Made by a program: the position numbers and the translations under genes. From positions 1,488,001 to 1,552,000 of the forward strand of contig NZ_PJCA01000031.1 of NCBI RefSeq assembly GCF_002836355.1: 64,000 bases of DNA, given 5' to 3'. The notes under the pieces were generated by a model. The model was not told the origin of the DNA, searched no databases, and saw nothing but the letters and a program-made list of their open reading frames with translations. Every line of letters starts with the position of its first letter. Within the stretch, counting starts at the first letter, position 1. Source of the stretch: Moritella sp. Urea-trap-13. Lineage in GTDB: Bacteria > Pseudomonadota > Gammaproteobacteria > Enterobacterales > Moritellaceae. Shown here in pieces: positions 25,677 to 35,002 of this stretch.

Positions 25677-27086
25677 TTAGCGATAAATCATATTAAGTAT
25701 TTCTTCATAATGCTTTTTCCAATTCATATGTGAATCAACTAAATAATCACAATTGATATTCCTGAGTTTTGAATTTGTTATTTCAATTGGACTAATACCA
25801 ATAGGATCACTTAAACCAGCATTAGCGGTCTTATAAATGACTGAAAGCACTTTATCTTGATTCGTATGGCAATTATAAATTTTACCATCGACTGAAGTTA
25901 AAGCCTTTTCCCAACCATCTTTATCATTTCGTCCAACCGCACCACCTAATAGGATTACGTCATTAATATACTTTTTATCTTTAGAGGATAAAGCTTCTAA
26001 TGCATAATAAATAACCCTACAACCTAATGAGTGCCCAACTAAATTAAATTTTTGGCCCTCTGTTCTTGATATAGCTTCAGCAACCTGAATTCCGGTTTGT
26101 GCCGCTCTCAACATCGAGCTATGCCAAGGGTTAGCTAAAAGATCACCAAACATAGCAAGCAGACCAAGCGGGTTTAGTTTTGCCGCAGCACCTTTGCCCC
26201 CCACTTTTGCCATCTCAATTAACATTTTCTTGGCCGCCTGAGTTCCAACGCCCTTACCAAATGCCATCCCAAGCTTCGCATTCGTTTTAGCTCCCCAATT
26301 GACTGAATACATTGTATGAGATGAGTCAAAAGCTAATTGTCCGCATTGCCAGTCATAAAAATCTGTTTCATTTTCTTGTGTAAAACCATTAATAAAAATA
26401 GTTTTTGTTTTTGAGCTACTTTTCCTAAGTTTAGATATAGCGAAACTGTCATCTTCCCCATGATATTGATTAGCGATCACCCCCCCCATGACACCGCCTA
26501 AAGCAAGGCCACTTGCAGATATTATAGCTGTTCCAACTGCAACAGACCCCCCTACGGCAGCTAAAGATGCACTTGTAAGTGCAGCCCCTGATAATGTCGA
26601 AATTACGGTACCAGTTGCCGCAGTGCCTAACAGACCCATTTGTCCCATAGCTGCAGCCATAGGAGCAGCTCCCGCCCCAGCTGTGGCAGCAACACCAGCG
26701 ACACTGACGACGCCCGCAACACCTAACCCTGCATATTTCCCTGCTTTAGCAAGATTATATTTATCTCTCAGAAAAATATTCTCATATTCAGTAATATCAG
26801 TGATTTTCATGTCTAAAGTAGAAAAAGATGCAATTGAGCCATCGTGTTCAGCGCACAGTTCATTGTCCCAAGACTGAGCTATTTTAGTTAAGCCACTTAG
26901 CTCCATTTCTTTTAATGTTTGATTACTTGGCTGCCCCTTTGTCATTTCACTACAATAACGACAAGTTAATGTATGGTTTTCACAGGACGTACATTTATAA
27001 ACATTACGAGTGAACATATTTCTAAAGGTAAGCTCGTGTTTAGTTTTACTAAAACACCAAGAGCAATACGCAGTAACATCAGACAT
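25677..27086 (-). CDS. DUF726-like alpha/beta hydrolase with zinc-ribbon N-terminus
   Basis: This 469-residue protein starts at the ATG at 27086, preceded by GGGAAAAGAAG; a TTG eight codons upstream is open. Cys pairs at the N-terminus (CSWCFSKTKH; CTSCENHTLTCRYC) look like zinc ribbons. A long Gly/Ala-rich hydrophobic stretch (about 110-210) suggests membrane insertion. The hydrolase domain follows, with strand TIFINGFTQ, nucleophile elbow VGHSLGCRVI, and likely acid and base residues in NCHTNQDKVL and VDSHMNWKKH. It is a longer paralogue of 23980-24921. An AAGCTT palindrome lies about 115 bp upstream of the start. Confidence 0.75.
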   Translation of the reverse strand: MSDVTAYCSWCFSKTKHELTFRNMFTRNVYKCTSCENHTLTCRYCSEMTKGQPSNQTLKEMELSGLTKIAQSWDNELCAEHDGSIASFSTLDMKITDITEYENIFLRDKYNLAKAGKYAGLGVAGVVSVAGVAATAGAGAAPMAAAMGQMGLLGTAATGTVISTLSGAALTSASLAAVGGSVAVGTAIISASGLALGGVMGGVIANQYHGEDDSFAISKLRKSSSKTKTIFINGFTQENETDFYDWQCGQLAFDSSHTMYSVNWGAKTNAKLGMAFGKGVGTQAAKKMLIEMAKVGGKGAAAKLNPLGLLAMFGDLLANPWHSSMLRAAQTGIQVAEAISRTEGQKFNLVGHSLGCRVIYYALEALSSKDKKYINDVILLGGAVGRNDKDGWEKALTSVDGKIYNCHTNQDKVLSVIYKTANAGLSDPIGISPIEITNSKLRNINCDYLVDSHMNWKKHYEEILNMIYR

Positions 27087-27423
27087 ACTTCTTTTCCCAT
27101 GTAAAATCAAAATGAGTTCACCGTATTACGCTATTAATTCAAACTATGAATACGGTTATATAATTATTTAAAGTATAGCGAGGTAGTTAATAATTTTTCA
27201 CAACCATAAGCTTACAATTTATGTAATGTTTACATATTACGTTTATAAAAAAAGTTATCTATACGATATATTTTTATAAATTAACTATAAATATTAAGAT
27301 CATACTGCTTATCGAATAAAAATAATGTCCGCAATCGTACATTCACCATACCGCAGCTTAATAATTGAGCTAAATACTTAATCTATTGTTCTCATTAATT
27401 CCCAATATCTTTACAAACTCACT
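27087..27423. other. Intergenic region with regulatory palindrome
   Basis: No gene is visible. The region is strongly AT-rich and holds palindrome site 5 and presumably the promoter of the gene ending at 25677. Confidence 0.6.
27203..27218. promoter_or_regulatory. AAGCTT-centred palindrome, site 5
   Basis: ACCATAAGCTTACAAT is the weakest match to the outer consensus. It lies about 115 bp upstream of the start at 27086. Confidence 0.5.
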
Positions 27424-27876
27424 TCAATACATTTTGTAATACTCCTTCGCGTTATCAATCGTTTGGCTCAACGCTTGCACCTCTTCCGCAGATAACACGA
27501 TCGTCACCGAGTCAAGGTAGCTTAACCTTGCTGCAAATATCTCTAGATAGAAACGATGAAACAGGTGGCATAAATACGGTAAGGATAAGATAAAAGAGAT
27601 AACAATAGGTGCGCTGAATACAGCATATGCGATGTAAGCCCCCGACTCCATATAGATGTAATACAACACCATTAATTTCACTGCTTTAACCACCCAAATG
27701 GTATTCGCCCACAAAGGCAGCATGATACGTAGTGCACCTGATTCTTTAAATCGCGTGAACATATCAGTGCCATATAGCATGTCTGCGTTGCGGATTAATT
27801 TGATGCTTGAGCGTTGCATGGATACAAAATACAAGTCGATAATAGCGAGGACGGCGAAGATGAAATACAAAGTCAT
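27424..27876 (-). CDS. Unknown small membrane protein
   Basis: This 150-residue protein has three or four hydrophobic segments: about 2-20 (LYFIFAVLAIIDLYFV), 50-75 and 80-105 (YIAYAVFSAPIVISFILSLP). A cytoplasmic helical tail (SAEEVQALSQTIDNAKEYY) ends the chain. I do not recognise the family. A strong AAGCTT palindrome lies about 70 bp upstream of the start, making it a member of the island regulon. The ribosome site is weak. Confidence 0.6.
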   Translation of the reverse strand: MTLYFIFAVLAIIDLYFVSMQRSSIKLIRNADMLYGTDMFTRFKESGALRIMLPLWANTIWVVKAVKLMVLYYIYMESGAYIAYAVFSAPIVISFILSLPYLCHLFHRFYLEIFAARLSYLDSVTIVLSAEEVQALSQTIDNAKEYYKMY

Positions 27877-28203
27877 TAATGAATACCAGTGGTTAAATTT
27901 AGGATATTAACTGAGTATAAAGATGGCGGTTATATTGAGGTATTCATAAGCTTGTGAATAAAATTTAAATTATAAAATACAATATTGTCATGCCTTGATA
28001 TTGAATGCCTAATATTGAATGTATTGGGTCGTAATCAGTCACGAACAGACAAATATTATAATCCCCCAATAGTTCTATATATTATAATAAAGATGAATTA
28101 TAAACTTTCACAATATTAAAAAAATAAATTTATTACTCTATAAATTTAATTTAAAATAAACCGTGTTAAAAACCATTAACCTACATATTAAATGAGAATG
28201 AAA
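27877..28203. other. Intergenic region between divergent genes
   Basis: No gene is visible. It contains palindrome site 6 near the left end and AT-rich DNA before the DUF1232 gene. It may mark the left border of the inserted restriction/HerA block. Confidence 0.55.
27943..27958. promoter_or_regulatory. AAGCTT-centred palindrome, site 6
   Basis: TTCATAAGCTTGTGAA is one mismatch pair from a perfect 16-bp palindrome. It lies about 70 bp upstream of the membrane-protein start at 27876. Confidence 0.65.
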
Positions 28204-28542
28204 ATGTCAGATAAAGATAATGCGAAGGACTACTCTGAAGATGGATTTTTTAATAAATGTAAGAAATATGCTGTCGCAATCGGAGAGGAATGTTTAGAAA
28301 AAGCATTTACTCTTTACTACGCTACTGAAAGTGAAAACTGTACTCTTGCACACAAAACTGCAATCTACGGTGCTTTAGCATATTTAGTTTCACCTATTGA
28401 TGCTATACCAGATTTAACACCTATCCTTGGTTACACTGATGATATGGGTGTAATCGCATTAGCTTTAACGAGCGTTGCAACCTGCATTGATAAAAAAGTG
28501 AAGGGTAAAGCTAAAAATAAAGTAGCTGATTTATTTAGTTAA
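28204..28542 (+). CDS. DUF1232/YkvA-family protein
   Basis: This protein has 112 residues from the ATG at 28204, which follows a GAGAATG sequence; two nearer-upstream ATGs (28192, 28198) are in frame. The DUF1232 core is clear: AYLVSPIDAIPDLTPILGYT followed by DDMGVIALAL. The family is small and membrane-associated, with no agreed function. It is the only plus-strand gene between the GGDEF gene and the FtsZ paralogue, and it is convergent with hsdS. Confidence 0.85.
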   Translation: MSDKDNAKDYSEDGFFNKCKKYAVAIGEECLEKAFTLYYATESENCTLAHKTAIYGALAYLVSPIDAIPDLTPILGYTDDMGVIALALTSVATCIDKKVKGKAKNKVADLFS

Positions 28543-28581
28543 TAGCGGTTCACGATTTAAGTCGACGCTATAAATAATCAA

Positions 28582-28606
28582 TGCCACTCCCTTTCAGAGA
28601 GTGGCA
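28582..28606. terminator. Hairpin between convergent DUF1232 and hsdS genes
   Basis: TGCCACTC and GAGTGGCA form a perfect 8-bp stem around a nine-base loop. The flanking T-tract is short, so it is a weak or bidirectional terminator. Confidence 0.65.
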
Positions 28607-28612
28607 CTTAAA

Positions 28613-29821
28613 TTACAATTGGCCTGAAAAGGCTTTTTGACTTAGTGAATCGAAAAAACTGTTAGCAACATCATGACTTTCTTGTTTCTTTTTACTGTTA
28701 TCTCTTACATGTTGAACTATAGATGCAAATTTACGCTGTAATGCTATAGGAGGGATAGGGATTTCAACTTCAATAAGCTTAGCCTTAGAGATATTAGGCA
28801 TTGAACCAGCGGCTCCACCAGCGAGAGATTGAATGAAGCTTCTCTGCGATGTATTCGATAAAACCGCAGATAAATACAATGGATCAAGTATTTCTTTATC
28901 TTTTACATTCAATCTAAAGATCAAATCCGGCATTAGCCTTCTTTCTTCACTTTCAAATACATAAGCAACAGCAGCTACAAGATGTTTTGTATTCTTTCGA
29001 GTAAATAATACATCACCTTTTTTAACTTCATGCTTATAGCTCAATTCTGACGCCTGTAAGTACGCTTTATTAGCCGAACTTAAATAATTACCAGATGTTA
29101 CAGCGCTTAATTTGAGTACGCTCCACTCATCACCTTCTGCTGGACGAGACTCACATACAGGGCTCTTCCCACTATCAATCGAAGTTAAAACGTCGTTGAG
29201 GCTTTTCTTAGTCCATCTACGAGTATTATTAACCGGATCACCGAACATATCCAAAAACACACTACGCAAAAAATCATCAGTTAGATCGATAGCTTGTTTA
29301 CGTTTTTGACGCACGCCATCAGCTTTGTCTAAAATCGCTGCAATACGTTTTTGTCCTTCTAGTGGTGGAAGTGGAACCTTAAACCCTTTTAGATCTGTTG
29401 CTGACAAATTAGGTTGCGCGGCACCATTTTCAAAAAAATTAATTTCTCGTTGACATAGAACACTACCTAAATAATGTTTTAAATAGTTCAGGTTAACTTT
29501 CTCATTTGAACGAATAATAACGAGTGACGATGCAATAGCACCTTGCATAGTCGAGTCAACAATAGCAAACTTACCTAAAGAACCTCTTAAGCAAAATAAA
29601 ATATCATTCTTGTCAATCTTCCCACTACTTAATGAATCATATTTTTCTTGAGTAACATAATTCAGTTCATTTTCTTTAATAGTATGATTTGAAGATAAAT
29701 TACCAGCATTAATAAACGGAACTCCAGTATCAACAAAAGAACCCTTTGAAGGATAGTTTTTACCTCGATCACCATTAATAAAAGTAGCTATATCACCCAG
29801 CTTCACCATAGGCCAACTCAT
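28613..29821 (-). CDS. hsdS: Type I restriction specificity subunit HsdS
   Basis: This 402-residue DNA-recognition subunit has two target-recognition domains, each followed by a conserved helical spacer. The first spacer contains PLPPLEGQKRIAAILDKAD and KRKQAIDLTDDFLRSVF; the second ends with PIPPIALQRKFASIVQHV. Length and layout are normal and no frame is broken, so the recognition sequence is bipartite and cannot be read from sequence. The start overlaps the hsdM stop by four bases (ATGA). It is the last gene of the hsdR-hsdM-hsdS set. Confidence 0.95.
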   Translation of the reverse strand: MSWPMVKLGDIATFINGDRGKNYPSKGSFVDTGVPFINAGNLSSNHTIKENELNYVTQEKYDSLSSGKIDKNDILFCLRGSLGKFAIVDSTMQGAIASSLVIIRSNEKVNLNYLKHYLGSVLCQREINFFENGAAQPNLSATDLKGFKVPLPPLEGQKRIAAILDKADGVRQKRKQAIDLTDDFLRSVFLDMFGDPVNNTRRWTKKSLNDVLTSIDSGKSPVCESRPAEGDEWSVLKLSAVTSGNYLSSANKAYLQASELSYKHEVKKGDVLFTRKNTKHLVAAVAYVFESEERRLMPDLIFRLNVKDKEILDPLYLSAVLSNTSQRSFIQSLAGGAAGSMPNISKAKLIEVEIPIPPIALQRKFASIVQHVRDNSKKKQESHDVANSFFDSLSQKAFSGQL

Positions 29822-31356
29822 AGCATCGCCTCTAACTCATTCAAGTCAGCTAGGATCTCATTTTCTAATGCTTTCAGTTTAGCCAAGATAACTTTTGGTT
29901 CTTCGTAAGTCTCTTCTTCGTAAACTACTTCTTTGTAACGGTTTATCGACAAGTCGAATTTCTGCGCTTTAATATCTTCAGCACTTACCATGAAAGCAGC
30001 TTGGGTTTTATCACCAAATTCAGCCGCTAACGCATCCGTATCGCCTGCTTGATAAAGCTCAGAATAGCGTTTCCATTTAGTTTTCGTATCTGGGATATCA
30101 TTATCTGCAATTGGATGACGTTTATCATCTAACGAGTAACCATCCGCCTTCATATCATAGAACAATACGTTGTCAGTAGTGCCGCCCTTGGTGAAAATCA
30201 AGATACCTGTTGATACACCTGCATATGGTTTAAATACACCACTTGGCAGCGAGATCATTGCTTCTAATTGGTTATTCTCGATTAGCTCTTGGCGTAAATC
30301 TTTATGGGCTTTTGAACTACCAAACAACACACCGTCTGGCACGACTGTTGCGCTGCGGCCACCGAGTTTTAGCATACGTAAAATCAAAGCTAAAAATAGT
30401 AACTCTGTTTTCTTGGTTTTAACCGTACTCAATACTTCAGGGTTAACAGACTGCTCGTCTAAACTGCCTTTAAACGGAGGATTGGCTAAGATCTTATCGA
30501 AGAAATTTTCTTCCTGATCTTTGTCCATAAAGCTTTTGTTTAAGCTGTCTTGATAAGTAATGTTGGCGCTGCTGACACCATGTAACATCATGTTCATTGC
30601 TGATACGCGTAGCATGGTGTTATCAAAATCAAAACCCCAGAACATATCGTTATTAATATGCTCACTAAACGGCGCTAATAAGTCACCTGTATACACAGGA
30701 TTACCGTCTTCGTCTTGATAAATACTTTCAGGGCTTGAGTTAACGCGCGTCAAATATTCCATTGTGCGCGATAAGAAACCTGCTGTACCACAGGCTGGAT
30801 CGCAAATCACATCTGTTGGTTGCACATCAATCATTTCCACCATCATGTCAATAATGTGGCGTGGAGTACGGAACTGGCCGTTAATACCCGCAGAAGCTAA
30901 TTTACTTAATAAGTATTCGTAAATATCACCTTTCACATCACTCTGTTCTAGCGGTAACTTGTCTACCATTTCTACTGCGGCAATTAATACTGACTCACTG
31001 CGAATTTCAACGTCCGCATCTGCCATGAACTGCGCGATATCAGAACCCGCTAATTCAATTTGTGAAAAGTGTGGGAATACATTTTTCTTTAAATGTGGCA
31101 GCAGTTCTTGACCAGACATGTTTTTAAAATTATTCCAGCGTAATAACTGGCCTTCTGGTGTTTCAGGGAATTGGCGTGTGAAAGCTTGTCCCGAACGTTT
31201 TGATTTTTTCTCTGCTGTGGTTTCTTGCATATCAAGTAAACGCGAGAACATTAAGTAACTGATCTGCTCGATCACCAATAACGGGTTAGTAATGCCGCCA
31301 GTCCAGAATTTTTCCCACAAGGAATCGATGTCGTTACGAATTTGACCAGTTAGCAT
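29818..31356 (-). CDS. hsdM: Type I restriction DNA methyltransferase HsdM
   Basis: This 512-residue adenine methyltransferase carries the SAM-binding motif DPACGTAGFL (about 180-190) and the catalytic motif NPPF (ILANPPFKGS, about 288-297). The N-terminal helical HsdM domain (about 5-130) is also present. With HsdS it methylates the recognition site; with HsdR it forms the restriction complex. Its stop overlaps the hsdS start. A 131-bp spacer separates it from hsdR. Confidence 0.97.
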   Translation of the reverse strand: MLTGQIRNDIDSLWEKFWTGGITNPLLVIEQISYLMFSRLLDMQETTAEKKSKRSGQAFTRQFPETPEGQLLRWNNFKNMSGQELLPHLKKNVFPHFSQIELAGSDIAQFMADADVEIRSESVLIAAVEMVDKLPLEQSDVKGDIYEYLLSKLASAGINGQFRTPRHIIDMMVEMIDVQPTDVICDPACGTAGFLSRTMEYLTRVNSSPESIYQDEDGNPVYTGDLLAPFSEHINNDMFWGFDFDNTMLRVSAMNMMLHGVSSANITYQDSLNKSFMDKDQEENFFDKILANPPFKGSLDEQSVNPEVLSTVKTKKTELLFLALILRMLKLGGRSATVVPDGVLFGSSKAHKDLRQELIENNQLEAMISLPSGVFKPYAGVSTGILIFTKGGTTDNVLFYDMKADGYSLDDKRHPIADNDIPDTKTKWKRYSELYQAGDTDALAAEFGDKTQAAFMVSAEDIKAQKFDLSINRYKEVVYEEETYEEPKVILAKLKALENEILADLNELEAML

Positions 31357-31487
31357 AAGTGTTCTCTGTAATAATGTTTGGGGGCTATTTCAATAGTAGC
31401 GAGTTTAACCCTCCATGTGTAATTCACAAGCGATGATCGTGAGTGACACATTAGAGGGGTATTTTTGTCGACAAGTTTGTCGGTATT

Positions 31488-34400
31488 TTAGCCGTTAGGC
31501 AGTAAGAATGGTTGCATCAGCACTTCTAATTCATCGGCACGTACATCATCAAAGATATCTAAGCCTTCACCATTAGTTAATCTTTCAAATGGCCCTTCGT
31601 ACAACTGTGCCATTTTGATACGACCATTACGGCAAATAAAGTTTTTTAATTGATTCAAAAATTGCGTTTGTTGATACGTTAACTGATTCGTCATAATGAA
31701 CTGGGTGAAACTTTCACTGACCATTTCAGCATCCAAGCCTACTAATTTGCACAGGGTTTCATTTAACTGAGCAGGAGTATTGCCATAAAACGTATTTAGC
31801 GCGTTAGCATCTACACCTGGATGTTGCGTCAAAATAGTAGAGGTTAATGATTTCAACTCAGCCTCTGTCACCGCTTGGTTACGGTGTATTTTTTGCAATA
31901 CTGGATTGTTTGCTAACATGGTATCTAAAATCGTTTTAAGACGCTGACGATACGCCATGGCTTCGTTGTTATCACCAATCACCACGAGACGATCATGCAT
32001 CTGCTCATCACCATCCGGCGTTGATGTCGTTTGTGTCTGTTGATATGGCGTACTTTCTTTCTTTTTAAACTTCATGATCGACCGTAAGCTTTGACGCGTT
32101 TTTTCTAACTTACCAACATTGAGTGTTTCCCAGTATTCTTGAGTCTGCACCACTGCTATAGCTTCGCCCTGTTTACGTACTTCATTAATGTTAATGGCTA
32201 GGCTTTGTACTTGCTGAATCAATTCTGCTTTTAAGGTTTCAACCTCAGTGTTACCGAGTAATTGTGCCGTTTGAAGTTGCGCGAGTAAGCGGTCAAGCAT
32301 CGCCGCATCTTTGTCTTGTAGCGTGCGATAACCCATTAATGGGGCGATCTTATCGACTAAAATATGACGTATATGCGCGTCCATGTTCAACAGCATATCG
32401 GTTTCTTGTAGCTGCTTCACACTGCGTAATTCACGGCGTACAGCAATAGTGCCATCGGGTAAGTCACAGATATCCGCTTTAAGCTGAGCCGCAACCATTT
32501 CAAATACGCTGACATTGGCTTTTTTCAATGCGGCATCAGCCAAGGCTAAACGCGCTTCAAAGACTGTTTGTAATAATGAACGGCTTTGGCTTTGTTCTGC
32601 TTCGGTATACTCTTCTTCAAAAAATTTAAAGTTACCGTAATGGTCGAAGATTAAGAACTCTTGTTTGTCCTTACCCGGCCCAAATAGGTTTTCGCATAAA
32701 CGAGTTCCACGGCCAATCATCTGCCAAAATTTAACCCACGAACGGATCGGACGAGCAAATACAAGGTTTACAATCTCTGGTACGTCGATACCGGTATCCA
32801 TCATATCGACCGAGATAGCGATACGAAAATCGTTGTCGCCTTTCTTGAATTCATCAATACGCGCTTCAGGACGGTCGACCTTGTTGTGGATCACTTTACA
32901 TACTTTGGTGCCGTATTCAAGATACAGTTCTTGCGAGAACAAGTGTTCTAAACGTTCAGCATGGGCTTGGCTTTGGGCAAAGATAATGGTTTTACCAACG
33001 AGTGAATTGGTTGCATCTTTAATGCCGTTTTCCATCAAGTTTTCTAAGATCTTGCTGTCGGTTTCATCACTGAAGATCTTTTTGCCAATTTGTTTACCTT
33101 TGATTGTGGTTTGTTGCGCCTCTTCTTCACCTAAGTCTGCTTCAAGTTGCGCTTTTTGTTCGTCAGACAATTTGTTGTAATGGATACCATCACGCAAAAA
33201 TTCGGTAGTAAACTCTTTAACGCGGAAATTATTTAAGAAACGCGGTTCATGCGTAATCGCTTCCGCTAAGTCAAAGTTAAACGTCGGGTCGCCATTCTCA
33301 CAGCCAAATAAATCAAAGGTATTTCGGGCAATAAACTTAACTGGCGTTGCGGTTAGTCCCACTTGGCTGGCATCGAAGTAATCAAAAATATCACGGTAAC
33401 GATTATAGATACTGCGGTGTGATTCATCGGCAATGATAAGATCGAAAAAGCCCACATCTAATTGCGAGAAACGATTCATCATGCCTGGGTATGTAGATAC
33501 AAAAATACGCGCTGACTGGTCAACGGCATTCTTCTCGCCAATCACACAACGCGGTTCACTTGGTAGATGCTCTTTAAAGGCATTGTCCGCTTGGCGACGT
33601 AACTCTTTACGGTCACACAGGAACAACACACGTTTAGCCCAACGCGCACGTAATAACAGATCCACCAGCGCAATCGATACACGGGTTTTACCTGTGCCCG
33701 TTGCTTGCACAATTAAGCACTTACGACGTTGGTTTTGCAGGCGGTTGGTAACTGCTTTAATCGCTTCAATTTGATAAGGTCGACCAGCAATACTCTCGCT
33801 CGGGTTTAATAACTCTAAATTAGGCTCTTTATGCTTATGCTGAAACTGCAAAAATTTAAGGCTATTTTTAGAATAGAATCCAAAGATTTGGCGATAGGTA
33901 TTATATTGTTTGGTGTCCCAAATGCAGATCTCGTAACCGTTGGTATAAAACACAATCGGCGTCGGACAGTTGTGTTGTTTCGCTAAACCTTCGGCGTAGT
34001 AACGCGCTTGTTCGCGACCTTGTTGCATATGCTCTCGGGCCCGCTTAGCTTCAACAACAGCCAGTGGCGTACCATCATCATCCCACAACACGTAATCGGC
34101 ATAACCAATACCTGAATTAGTTGGTTGATGCTGAACTTCAATTTCGATACCCACTTGCTCGGGATCTTTGATATTCCAACCCGCTTGCGTTAACTGGCTA
34201 TCAATTAATAACTGACGGGTTTTGTTTTCATCCCACTCTAGGCTATTCGCGGTTTGATTACTGCGGTATTTTGCTTGTTGTAATTGCTCTGCCGTCGCTT
34301 CGGCTTTTTCACGTCCAGCACGTTCAATATCAAGCTGTTCAATTAACTTGTCTTGTTCGGCTTGATTCTGCTCTAATACTTTTTCAAACTGCTTTTGGGT

Positions 34401-34835
34401 AATGACTGCTGATGCAGGTTTTTCTGGATACGCGAGTTCGGTCAGATCGGAAACTTGGAAACCATAGTAGTTTACCGCCAAATACTGACTGAGATTATGC
34501 GCAGTGCCTAATACTTCATAGGCCTTATTTAATGAGCCATCACCACCGTGGGCGGTTTTATTACCTTCAATACGCAGGAAGTGAATTTGGTCGCGTAAAC
34601 GAGATTCAGTTATATCGATAAAGGCATCATTCTTCAGCAAGTCCATGAAACTCGACTGTGGCAAGCGCGCCAAGCGGTCGATGTCATAAATTTCTTTTGT
34701 CACTTCTTCAGCGAAGCCACGTAAGCGCGTGATCGCACTACCGGGATCAAGATGGATGATTTGTTCTGCCAGCATCCCTAAGTTAGCGAGCTTTTCGTTG
34801 TGACCACGAATTAATTCAAAATTAAGAGACTGCAT
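31488..34835 (-). CDS. hsdR: Type I restriction endonuclease/translocase subunit HsdR
   Basis: This 1115-residue motor and nuclease subunit starts with a DUF4145-type helical region (about 1-120), as in EcoEI-like HsdR proteins. The nuclease domain follows with its PD-(D/E)xK-type site (ADYVLWDDDGTPLAVVEAKR, about 245-265). Helicase motifs are intact: VQATGTGKTRVSIAL (Walker A), ADESHRS (DEAD-like), TATPVKF, and QMIGRGTRLC (motif VI). The C-terminus is an EcoEI_R-type domain. An AAGGG site precedes the ATG. The system appears complete and functional. Confidence 0.97.
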   Translation of the reverse strand: MQSLNFELIRGHNEKLANLGMLAEQIIHLDPGSAITRLRGFAEEVTKEIYDIDRLARLPQSSFMDLLKNDAFIDITESRLRDQIHFLRIEGNKTAHGGDGSLNKAYEVLGTAHNLSQYLAVNYYGFQVSDLTELAYPEKPASAVITQKQFEKVLEQNQAEQDKLIEQLDIERAGREKAEATAEQLQQAKYRSNQTANSLEWDENKTRQLLIDSQLTQAGWNIKDPEQVGIEIEVQHQPTNSGIGYADYVLWDDDGTPLAVVEAKRAREHMQQGREQARYYAEGLAKQHNCPTPIVFYTNGYEICIWDTKQYNTYRQIFGFYSKNSLKFLQFQHKHKEPNLELLNPSESIAGRPYQIEAIKAVTNRLQNQRRKCLIVQATGTGKTRVSIALVDLLLRARWAKRVLFLCDRKELRRQADNAFKEHLPSEPRCVIGEKNAVDQSARIFVSTYPGMMNRFSQLDVGFFDLIIADESHRSIYNRYRDIFDYFDASQVGLTATPVKFIARNTFDLFGCENGDPTFNFDLAEAITHEPRFLNNFRVKEFTTEFLRDGIHYNKLSDEQKAQLEADLGEEEAQQTTIKGKQIGKKIFSDETDSKILENLMENGIKDATNSLVGKTIIFAQSQAHAERLEHLFSQELYLEYGTKVCKVIHNKVDRPEARIDEFKKGDNDFRIAISVDMMDTGIDVPEIVNLVFARPIRSWVKFWQMIGRGTRLCENLFGPGKDKQEFLIFDHYGNFKFFEEEYTEAEQSQSRSLLQTVFEARLALADAALKKANVSVFEMVAAQLKADICDLPDGTIAVRRELRSVKQLQETDMLLNMDAHIRHILVDKIAPLMGYRTLQDKDAAMLDRLLAQLQTAQLLGNTEVETLKAELIQQVQSLAININEVRKQGEAIAVVQTQEYWETLNVGKLEKTRQSLRSIMKFKKKESTPYQQTQTTSTPDGDEQMHDRLVVIGDNNEAMAYRQRLKTILDTMLANNPVLQKIHRNQAVTEAELKSLTSTILTQHPGVDANALNTFYGNTPAQLNETLCKLVGLDAEMVSESFTQFIMTNQLTYQQTQFLNQLKNFICRNGRIKMAQLYEGPFERLTNGEGLDIFDDVRADELEVLMQPFLLPNG

Positions 34836-34920
34836 GGAATACCCTTACATTAACAAGTAGTTATAGTGTACTTGATATGGGTGGGGGTTGGTAGTTCTGA
34901 AGGAGTTGGGATTGAAAGAA

Positions 34921-34944
34921 AGAACACCTAAAGTCAGGTGTTCT
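34921..34944. terminator. Bidirectional terminator between Hsp70 operon and hsdR
   Basis: AGAACACCT and AGGTGTTCT form a perfect 9-bp stem with a six-base loop, with T-rich tails on both strands. It separates the Hsp70-like operon from hsdR. Confidence 0.8.
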
Positions 34945-35002
34945 TTTATGGTTAACAGTTGGTTTTATATCGTAATATAAATAATTAGACTGCTGATTAA
35001 AT

